Made by a program: the position numbers and the translations under genes. 11,579 bases of DNA from positions 1-11,579 of the forward strand of contig CAMPHD010000067.1 in assembly GCA_946885765.1 (NCBI GenBank), read 5' to 3'. Shown piece after piece: positions 6,100 to 11,579 of the stretch (positions are counted from its first letter, which is position 1; every line of letters starts with the position of its first letter). The notes beneath the pieces were generated by a model. That model saw only the letters and a list, made by a program, of their open reading frames with translations, did not search any database and was not told the origin of the DNA. The stretch comes from an uncultured Thalassospira sp. (lineage in GTDB: Bacteria > Pseudomonadota > Alphaproteobacteria > Rhodospirillales_A > Thalassospiraceae).

Positions 6100-6495
6100 A
6101 TGAATTTGACCAAAACGCTTACCATCGCCGCCAGTCTGGCCGTTCTCGGCATGACCCCGGCAATGGCCGGTGATGCTGCAAACGGTGAAAAGGTATTCAA
6201 GAAATGCGCTGCCTGCCACAGCGTGGAACCCGGCCAGAACAAGGTCGGTCCATCGCTGGCCGGTGCTTTCGGCGCACAATGTGGTCATGTCGCCGACTAC
6301 AAATACGGCAAGGGCTATCAGGCAGCTTGTGACAAAGGTTTCACCATCGATGAAGCCTTCCTGGTTGACTATCTTCAGGACCCGTCCGCCAAGCTTAGCG
6401 AAATCGCGGGCTCGAAAGAACGCTCGAAGATGACCCTGAAGCTGAAAAAAGAAGACGAGATTGCCGATGTCATTGAATATCTGAAAGCGCATTAA
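6100..6495 (+). CDS. Exported class I cytochrome c (cytochrome c2-like)
   Basis: This is a 131-residue precursor of a small soluble periplasmic electron carrier. Residues 1-23 are a signal peptide ending AMA, with the mature protein starting GDAANGEKVF as in cytochromes c2/c550. The heme attachment site is CAACH at 36-40, GPSLAG (50-55) lies behind the heme, and Met111 in SKMT is the expected distal iron ligand. The C-terminal helix ends DEIADVIEYLKAH. The mature length of about 108 residues is normal. Such proteins carry electrons from the bc1 complex to oxidases or reductases. Two additional cysteines, Cys61 and Cys77, lie in the loop between the heme site and the Met ligand and could form a disulfide. 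The start is set by AGAGAGG 8 bases before ATG 6100; an in-frame upstream extension to 6055 has no signal-peptide logic. The gene appears monocistronic. Confidence 0.93.
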   Translation: MNLTKTLTIAASLAVLGMTPAMAGDAANGEKVFKKCAACHSVEPGQNKVGPSLAGAFGAQCGHVADYKYGKGYQAACDKGFTIDEAFLVDYLQDPSAKLSEIAGSKERSKMTLKLKKEDEIADVIEYLKAH

Positions 6496-6522
6496 GCGCC
6501 TTTGATATCTGATATCGCATCA

Positions 6523-6556
6523 AAAAACGGCCAGTGCATCCGCATTGGCCGTTTTT
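6523..6556. terminator. Bidirectional terminator between convergent genes
   Basis: AAAAACGGCCA (6523-6533) pairs with TGGCCGTTTTT (6546-6556), and the stem extends inward through a G-T wobble and TGC/GCA to the loop ATCC (6538-6541). An A run on the left and a T run on the right let it work in both directions, for the cytochrome gene (plus) and the gene ending at 6573 (minus). Confidence 0.93.
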
Positions 6557-6572
6557 ATTTGCCGGAACGATA

Positions 6573-7313
6573 TTACGCCGCCGCACGTCGCCGGCCGAGT
6601 TCCTCGGTAATTGCCCGGATCTGTTCCTCGACCCGGATATCGATGGTCGATGTCACTTCCAGTTCGCGATCTTCGTAAACGTCGCGATCGGGATGTTTTT
6701 CATGCCATTCACGGATCGCCACATCGCGCAGCCCGATCAGTTGTTCGATCTGCGGCCGGTATAAAAAGATGATCCCCGATATCCAGCGATTAACCGGCCA
6801 GGATGGCTGCGCGTGATCAATGATGAAGTTTTCCAGCATGCTGACGACGGTTTCACCATCATACCAGACCTCGCCGGTGACCCAGCGGTTGGTGGTAAAC
6901 AGGCGTTGGGCAAAACCGTATTCATCCATCGATACCGCAACCAGATGCGAAAGCGCGTCATTCGGACCTTCGGGATAGTCAAATCCCTCGATCGGTAACG
7001 GCTTTGATCCGGCGGGCATCCCGCGCGGACGCAGGAACGTATGGAAATGCCCATGTTCGTCCCAGTCTCGCTGCTCGTCCTTGGGGTGGGCATGATAATA
7101 GAACTGGGCGTGCGAATTGCGGTCATAAACATCCCCTTCGGGATAATGTGACCATTCGTAAAAGGGACCACCCGTCTTGATCAGTTCGCCGACAATATTA
7201 TCGCCGGTAATCGTCAAAACCCGGTGGCATTCCATAACATCGCGCCCCGCAGCCAGCATCCGTTCAAGCCGACCTGTCGGAAGCGATGTCCAGTCAATTG
7301 CAATCTCGGTCAT
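6573..7313 (-). CDS. Unrecognised protein with a His-rich cluster
   Basis: This 246-residue protein has no signal peptide or clear membrane helix and I cannot place it with confidence; it may belong to a domain-of-unknown-function family of alphaproteobacteria (DUF6969 is a weak recollection). The most notable part is residues 68-91: His68, then FYYHAHP with His74 and His76, then EHGHFHTFLRP with His87, His89 and His91. This dense alternating His pattern would fit a metal or heme site. A middle region (120-165) is mixed in character, WPVNRWISGIIFLYRPQI (172-189) is aromatic-rich, and the C-terminus is a charged helix ending in Arg/Ala. The ATG at 7313 has only a weak ribosome binding site. 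The gene is convergent with the cytochrome c gene and 137 bases downstream of the SUMF1-like gene on the same strand, with no obvious terminator between them. Confidence 0.75.
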   Translation of the reverse strand: MTEIAIDWTSLPTGRLERMLAAGRDVMECHRVLTITGDNIVGELIKTGGPFYEWSHYPEGDVYDRNSHAQFYYHAHPKDEQRDWDEHGHFHTFLRPRGMPAGSKPLPIEGFDYPEGPNDALSHLVAVSMDEYGFAQRLFTTNRWVTGEVWYDGETVVSMLENFIIDHAQPSWPVNRWISGIIFLYRPQIEQLIGLRDVAIREWHEKHPDRDVYEDRELEVTSTIDIRVEEQIRAITEELGRRRAAA

Positions 7314-7450
7314 TCCAACACCAGTAACCTTGCGATGAGAACCCTATCCGCAACGGCAGAAATAACCCGTCCCTGACCATGACGGCCAATTAATCCCGTT
7401 CAAGAATTAGTGATTCTGTCGCAATGTGCAAGATGCTTCAAAGCTGCTGG

Positions 7451-8320
7451 CTATTCGTACATCAACCGGAAACCGATCAGGATATGCTGCATATGTTCCG
7501 GTCTGCCATGGCGTGCTGCCGGGCGACAGACACCGCAGCCGCGATCATCCCACGACCCGCCCTTAACAATGCGATAGCCTGCCTGCGAACTGGTTGCGGT
7601 CCATTCAAACACCTGCCCCGCCCCGTCATACAGCCCATAAGGCCCCGGTTCGAATTGCCCGACCGGGACGGTATCAAACGGGCCGCGATCGGCACTGTTT
7701 AACTGCAACGGGTCATAGATATTGCCCCACGGATAAAAAATGCCATCCGGGCCACGAACTGCCTTTTCCCAGTAAATTTCCTCGGGCAATCGCCATTTCT
7801 TGCCGGTCTTTTCGCTCAGCCACTTGGCATAATCATGCGCATCGCGCCATGACACCAGAACAACCGGATGGTTTCCCTTGCCCCTAGGCGGTTCACCGTT
7901 TTTCCATGCAAACGGGCGTGTCGCATCATAACCGTAAATCAGCCCAAGACTTTCCCAATCCTCTTCACTGATATCAGGCGCATCACGACCGGTATCGCCG
8001 ATAAAGGCGGCATACTGGTCATTGGTGACCGCTGTTTTCATGATGAAATAGTCGGGCAGATAGATGCGCCATTTATCGACTTCAACATCGTACCAGCGGT
8101 TGCGACGACTGACATCGTGGCCATAGACCTGCTCGTCGATCTGATAGGCATATTGCCGCTCGATCCCGTCGGACCCCTGAAAGAACCAACCGGCCGGAAT
8201 TTCCACTATATCGGGAATTGGCACATCCGCGGACTGCGCCAGCCCCGAACCGGGCAACGATATTGCAACCAAAACAGCCGCAAAAAGCCCCCCGATCATG
8301 TGACCCTGTTGTTTTTTCAT
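7451..8320 (-). CDS. Exported SUMF1/FGE-fold protein
   Basis: This 289-residue protein has a signal peptide (1-28, cleavage after GLA) followed by one sulfatase-modifying-factor domain, so it should act in the periplasm. Family motifs in order are IVEIPAGWFFQGS (38-50), KTAVTNDQYAAF (95-106), NHPVVLVSW (150-158), WRLPEEIYWEKAVRG (176-190), YPWGN (196-200), GQVFEW (235-240), KGGSW (253-257) and the closing GFR (283-285). The fold is shared by formylglycine-generating enzyme, EgtB, PvdO and NirV-type proteins. By hand alignment, Cys262 sits at the position of the second catalytic cysteine of true FGE, but the first is absent. A second cysteine, Cys265, instead forms a CGVC motif. A canonical FGE role is therefore unlikely; a different oxidase or a structural role is possible. 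The gene diverges from the Cys-repeat gene at 8658 across 337 bases. GGAAC just upstream of the ATG may serve as ribosome binding site. Confidence 0.9.
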   Translation of the reverse strand: MKKQQGHMIGGLFAAVLVAISLPGSGLAQSADVPIPDIVEIPAGWFFQGSDGIERQYAYQIDEQVYGHDVSRRNRWYDVEVDKWRIYLPDYFIMKTAVTNDQYAAFIGDTGRDAPDISEEDWESLGLIYGYDATRPFAWKNGEPPRGKGNHPVVLVSWRDAHDYAKWLSEKTGKKWRLPEEIYWEKAVRGPDGIFYPWGNIYDPLQLNSADRGPFDTVPVGQFEPGPYGLYDGAGQVFEWTATSSQAGYRIVKGGSWDDRGCGVCRPAARHGRPEHMQHILIGFRLMYE

Positions 8321-8657
8321 TCTCTGTTCCGGTCTCCGTGACGGCTGTTCTCACGGTTTATTCAACCGCGCGCCATGCTCCGCTACCTGTGTCCCTGATT
8401 TCTTAAATGTGGAAAATCTATCGGTTTTTCAATCGTTTTGATACCAAAGCATAAAAAATGAAACATAAATTATTCCGGCATCATTCAACCCAGAGCATCT
8501 TTTGGCCACTTCCCTCACACGGTTCTCTCACACAACAGTGAAACCATGTGACGTTTCGCACCAATCGATTTGGCGCATATTGGCCTCCGTCGGACGACAA
8601 ACATTCACACGTCCGGGCAATCGTATCGAAATGAACGCTTAATCAGTGAGGCAATCC
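8321..8657. other. Divergent intergenic region, SUMF1-like / NPCAA gene
   Basis: These 337 bases contain no gene. The centre (about 8400-8480) is AT-rich and could hold promoters for either direction; TTTCAA at 8427-8432 and CATAAA at 8450-8455, 17 bases apart, are one weak plus-strand candidate. CTCACAC occurs at 8514-8520 and 8527-8533, 13 bp apart, and could be part of a regulator site. Nothing resembling a known riboswitch was recognised. Confidence 0.5.
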
Positions 8658-8978
8658 ATGTCCAAAAAATCCAGCTTCTTCTCCCACACGGCTCTGATCC
8701 CCGCGATTGCCGTTGGTGCCGGCCTTGCAATGGCAGCCCCGATGGCACACGCAGCCCCGCTTCCGACACCAACCGCAGAAGTCGCAAGCTGCACCGCCAA
8801 TCCATGTGCAGCCAACCCGTGCGCGGCAAATCCATGTGCCGCTAACCCGTGTGCTGCGAAAAAGGCCGTAAATCCCTGCAGCCCGTGTGCTGCCAACCCG
8901 TGCGCCGCAAACCCGTGCGCTGCCTCCAATCCTTGCGCTGCCAATCCATGTGCGGCAAATCCGTGCGCAGCCAAATAA
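8658..8978 (+). CDS. Small exported Cys-rich NPCAA-repeat protein
   Basis: I do not recognise a named family. The 106-residue product starts with a signal peptide (SKKSSFFSHTALIPAI then an Ala/Gly core, ending MAHA at 29-32). After a short Pro/Thr linker comes a tail made of NPCAA units: four in tandem, an AAKKAVNPCSPC break, two more, an AAS insertion, and three more. The mature 74-residue chain has 12 cysteines (10 NPC, one SPC, one SC) and almost no bulky hydrophobic residues, so it is unlikely to fold as a globular domain without metal or disulfides. Likely roles are periplasmic metal (for example copper) binding, redox buffering, or being a substrate of a cysteine-modifying enzyme. ATG 8658 has GAGG 6 bases before it; a GTG at 8646 in frame is less likely. 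A strong terminator follows, so the gene is a monocistron. Confidence 0.85.
   Translation: MSKKSSFFSHTALIPAIAVGAGLAMAAPMAHAAPLPTPTAEVASCTANPCAANPCAANPCAANPCAAKKAVNPCSPCAANPCAANPCAASNPCAANPCAANPCAAK
8799..8972 (+). repeat. 15-bp period repeat encoding NPCAA units
   Basis: About ten degenerate 15-bp units encode Asn-Pro-Cys-Ala-Ala, interrupted at two places. The codons vary freely (AAT/AAC, CCA/CCG/CCT/CCC, TGT/TGC and all four Ala codons), so the protein repeat is much better conserved than the DNA repeat. Confidence 0.9.
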
Positions 8979-9005
8979 TCAGCAACATCCGCTAACCTGA
9001 CATGC

Positions 9006-9040
9006 AAAAGGGGCAGTACCATATGGCACTGCCCCTTTTT
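9006..9040. terminator. Bidirectional terminator after the NPCAA gene
   Basis: AAAAGGGGCAGT (9006-9017) pairs perfectly with ACTGCCCCTTTT (9028-9039), with an inner CC/GG pair and an ATAT loop. T5 closes it on the right and A4 on the left, so it can serve both the NPCAA gene (plus) and the UspA gene ending at 9068 (minus). Confidence 0.95.
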
Positions 9041-9067
9041 CTATCTGTCTGACAGGCTGGATCGCAA

Positions 9068-9496
9068 TCAGTCGCGAACAACCATCACCGAACAATCGGC
9101 ATGACGCACAACGCGCGCGGCGTTCGGCCCCAAAAGGTAATCCTTCAGTTCCGGGCGATGTGCCCCGATGACGATCAGATCACATTTGGTCTTTTTCGCC
9201 ATTCTCAGGATGACCTCGTAAACCGTTCCCTGACCAACAATATGCTGGACCTTGAGGTCGGACGGAATATGTTCGGACACGAACTGATGCAGTCTTTCGT
9301 TATAGGCATCGAGAACTTTCTTCTCGTACCCCTTCGGAAAGAACTGCCCGACCATCGACATCCCGACCGTGGGAACCACGGTCAGGACATGAAGGCGTGC
9401 GTTAAATGCCTGAGCTTGCTTGATGGCGACCGGAATGGCTTTTTTCCATGACAGATCATGATCAAGATCCACTGTAACCAGAATATCCTTATACAT
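9068..9496 (-). CDS. Universal stress protein (UspA family), TRAP-associated
   Basis: This 142-residue cytoplasmic protein has the UspA fold: MYKDILVTVDLDHD at the N-terminus with the first strand and Asp10, a central HVLTVVP strand, and the C-terminal CDLIVIGAHRPEL region. The nucleotide-binding loop G-x2-G-x9-G-S/T is degenerate: Gly111 and Gly123 (LLGPNAA) are present but the second Gly is Arg114 and the final Ser/Thr is replaced. ATP binding may be altered or lost. The gene begins 14 bases after the fused TRAP permease, and its ribosome binding site AAGGAGG overlaps the TAA stop of that gene, so translation is probably coupled. In Halomonas elongata the ectoine TRAP system TeaABC has a comparable UspA partner, TeaD, that regulates uptake; a similar role is inferred here. 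Confidence 0.93.
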   Translation of the reverse strand: MYKDILVTVDLDHDLSWKKAIPVAIKQAQAFNARLHVLTVVPTVGMSMVGQFFPKGYEKKVLDAYNERLHQFVSEHIPSDLKVQHIVGQGTVYEVILRMAKKTKCDLIVIGAHRPELKDYLLGPNAARVVRHADCSVMVVRD

Positions 9497-9510
9497 GGAC
9501 TTGGCCCTCC

Positions 9511-11579
9511 TTAAGCCGGTTCGGCACGACGACGACGGCGTTGCAACACGATGATCCCGCCCAGCAAAAGGAACGCCGGGATAAAGAACACCTCTTTGGG
9601 CATGCGGTCGGCTTCGATCTTGATCGCGGTGATTTCAAAGTCGAAATCAAGCCCGGCTTTCTCGGCCGGCCCCCCAAACACCAGATCATCGATAAAGACC
9701 TTTCCGTCTTCGGTGCGAACGGCGATGCCCGCATTATAAAGACGGTCCTCACCCGATGCCGTCGGGCCCAGTGGCAACATCACCGATTTGGTGACTTCGT
9801 CGCCTTCCAGACTGATGCCCTCGACATCCAGAAGAATGCTGGTATTGGCGGGCATATCGGCCGCCTTTTCAACAATCTCGGTCGCGGGCAGGTTTTCATA
9901 GGGCGGTTCGAGCAGATCAAGCCAGAAACCCGGACGGAACAGGGTAAAGGCGATCAGCAGAAGTGCCGCACTTTCCCACAATTTCGACCGCGTGAAGAAA
10001 TATCCCATCGTCCCTGCGGCAAACACCAGCATGGCAATGATCGAAACGACAATCACCATCACCACATCAAGTGGGTGATCAAGCCCGATCATCAGAAGCT
10101 GCGTGTTAAACAGGAACAGGAACGGCAGGGCCGCCGTCCGCATGCTGTAAAAGAACGCGACAAAGCCGGTCTTCATCGGATCGGCCCCTGATACCGCCGC
10201 CGCGGCAAAGGATGCCAGACCGACCGGCGGCGTCACATCGGCCATGATGCCGAAATAGAACACGAACAGATGCACCGCAATCAGCGGCACGATCAGGCCG
10301 TTCGCAGCCCCAAGCTCGACAATCACCGGCGCCATGAGGCTCGACACGACGATATAGTTCGCCGTCGTCGGCAGGCCCATGCCAAGGATCAAGCTGATGA
10401 TCGCGGTAAAGATCAGGATCAGCATCAGATTGCCGCCCGAAATCAGTTCCACAAACTCAACCATCACCTGACCGATCCCGGTCAGCGACACCGTGCCCAC
10501 GATGATACCGGCAGCAGCCGTCGCCACCCCGATCCCGATCATGTTGCGCGCACCGGTGGCAAAACCGTCAATCACATCGGCAATGCCGTCTTTCACGCTT
10601 GCCATATAGTCCGGCTGCTTGCGGAAGAACGCCTTGACCGGACGCTGGGTCAGCATGATGAACAGCATCAGAACCGTCGCCCAGAAGGCCGACAGCCCCG
10701 GTGACTTCAACTCGATCATCAGGAACCAGACCAGCACCACGACCGGCAGCAGATAATGCAGGCCGGACTTGGCGGTTTCACCCAGTGCCGGAAGCTCCAG
10801 CACCGGCTTGTTGGGATCATCCAGTTCAAGATCGGGATATTTCGCCGCATAATACAGACCGGCAAAATAGATCGCGGCACATTCGACCGCGACAATCCAG
10901 CCAACCGCGTTACCGAATATCTGTTTCTGGAAATTGATCGCGTAGTAAATCACACCCGCAAGAATAACCAGCGACAGCACGAACAGAAGCGAACGCATCA
11001 GCACTTGCTGAACGGTCGATGTCTGACGTTTCGGCAGGCCCTTCATATTGGCCTTAAGCGCCTCAAGATGGACGATATAGATCAGCGCGATATAGGAAAT
11101 CGTCGCTGGCAGGAAGGCATGCTTGATGACTTCCGGATACGGAATGCCGACATATTCCACCATCAAAAAGGCCGCAGCCCCCATGACCGGTGGCATGATC
11201 TGACCATTGACCGACGATGCGACTTCGACCGCACCGGCCTTCTCGCCCGAGAAACCGACGCGTTTCATCAGCGGGATGGTAAAAGTCCCCGTGGTCACCA
11301 CGTTGGCAATCGACGAACCTGAAATAAGCCCGGTCATCGCCGATGCCAGAACGGCCGCCTTTGCCGGACCGCCGCGCATGTGACCAAGGGCAGCAAATGC
11401 CACCTTGATGAAATAGTTGCCTGCCCCGGCTTTATCAAGCAACGAGCCAAACAGCACAAACAGGAACACGAAGCTTGTCGAAAAGCCGAGCGGCACGCCG
11501 AACACGCCCTCGGTCACGAGCCACTGGTGCGTCAGGAAGCGCGACAGCGAAGTGCCTTTATGTTGCAGCGCCTCGGGCA
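9511..11579 (-). CDS. TRAP transporter 4TM/12TM fused permease with DUF3394 tail, partial
   Basis: The frame is open to the right edge of the window, so the N-terminus is missing (688 residues seen; the whole protein is probably over 800). It is the large fusion of DctQ-like and DctM-like parts used by TAXI-type TRAP systems. The visible part starts in the conserved PEALQHKGTSLSRFLTHQWL stretch, then TEGVFGVPLG, SGSSIANVVTTGTFTIPLMK, SSVNGQIMPPVMGAAAFL, GMGLPTTANYIV and MADVTPPVGLASFAAAAVSG, all DctM-type permease signatures. After the last transporter helices comes a soluble DUF3394-type segment (about the last 130 residues) containing FIDDLVFGGPAEKAGLDFDF, which resembles a PDZ-like core. 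A final helix and the Arg-rich end QRRRRRAEPA follow. Any TAXI receptor gene would lie upstream, outside the window. The UspA gene follows directly. Confidence 0.95.
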   Translation of the reverse strand, partial: PEALQHKGTSLSRFLTHQWLVTEGVFGVPLGFSTSFVFLFVLFGSLLDKAGAGNYFIKVAFAALGHMRGGPAKAAVLASAMTGLISGSSIANVVTTGTFTIPLMKRVGFSGEKAGAVEVASSVNGQIMPPVMGAAAFLMVEYVGIPYPEVIKHAFLPATISYIALIYIVHLEALKANMKGLPKRQTSTVQQVLMRSLLFVLSLVILAGVIYYAINFQKQIFGNAVGWIVAVECAAIYFAGLYYAAKYPDLELDDPNKPVLELPALGETAKSGLHYLLPVVVLVWFLMIELKSPGLSAFWATVLMLFIMLTQRPVKAFFRKQPDYMASVKDGIADVIDGFATGARNMIGIGVATAAAGIIVGTVSLTGIGQVMVEFVELISGGNLMLILIFTAIISLILGMGLPTTANYIVVSSLMAPVIVELGAANGLIVPLIAVHLFVFYFGIMADVTPPVGLASFAAAAVSGADPMKTGFVAFFYSMRTAALPFLFLFNTQLLMIGLDHPLDVVMVIVVSIIAMLVFAAGTMGYFFTRSKLWESAALLLIAFTLFRPGFWLDLLEPPYENLPATEIVEKAADMPANTSILLDVEGISLEGDEVTKSVMLPLGPTASGEDRLYNAGIAVRTEDGKVFIDDLVFGGPAEKAGLDFDFEITAIKIEADRMPKEVFFIPAFLLLGGIIVLQRRRRRAEPA

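Noticed and set aside
7451..8320. True formylglycine-generating enzyme for a sulfatase
   Set aside because: One catalytic cysteine is missing, the protein is exported, and no sulfatase gene is in the window.
8799..8972. Repeat array as a CRISPR
   Set aside because: The units are 15 bp, contiguous, in frame and coding, without spacers.
8639..9022. Minus-strand open frame with AAHGL repeats
   Set aside because: It is the antisense shadow of the NPCAA repeats; the plus frame has a signal peptide, ribosome binding site and correctly placed terminator.
9541..10191. Plus-strand frame rich in His/Gln/Arg
   Set aside because: Antisense shadow of the fused TRAP permease.

Overview
The window looks like a chromosomal segment of an alphaproteobacterium, most likely a marine Rhodospirillales member such as Thalassospira. 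This is inferred from the middling GC content, the secondary (TRAP) transport systems, a DUF2336 protein, a cytochrome c2-type protein and a tRNA-Pro(CGG) of alphaproteobacterial type. No insertion sequence, integrase, CRISPR array or rRNA is visible. The gene order is that of ordinary core and transport DNA, with one unusual accessory pair near 7.5-9.0 kb.

Layout, left to right. 1-329: 3' end of a long-chain polyprenyl diphosphate synthase (ubiquinone side chain). 430-506 and 710-786: two identical tRNA-Pro(CGG) genes, each followed by its own intrinsic terminator. 823-1388: a stretch of about 565 bases without a convincing gene, ending in the leader of a transporter operon that carries a GntR/FadR-type operator match. 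1389-4568: a tripartite TRAP transporter operon (substrate-binding protein, small permease, large permease), with two stem-loops between the first two genes and a strong terminator at the end. 4697-5833 (minus): a DUF2336 protein. 6100-6495: an exported class I cytochrome c with two extra cysteines, sharing a long bidirectional terminator with the convergent gene at 6573-7313 (minus), an unrecognised protein with a striking His cluster. 7451-8320 (minus): an exported SUMF1/FGE-fold protein. 8658-8978: a tiny exported protein made almost entirely of Asn-Pro-Cys-Ala-Ala repeats, divergent from the SUMF1 gene. 9068-9496 and 9511-11579 (both minus): a universal stress protein directly downstream of, and apparently translationally coupled to, a fused TRAP 4TM/12TM permease that runs off the right edge of the window.

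How it fits together. Two unrelated TRAP systems are present: a classical three-gene one and a fused-permease one with a UspA partner. The latter layout recalls the TeaABCD ectoine uptake system, where the UspA protein TeaD modulates transport. The most novel part is the SUMF1-like/NPCAA pair. Both products carry signal peptides, the genes diverge from a shared 337-base spacer, and SUMF1-fold enzymes are known to act on cysteine thiols and related groups. A periplasmic enzyme acting on, or together with, a 12-cysteine repeat protein is therefore a reasonable but unproven hypothesis.
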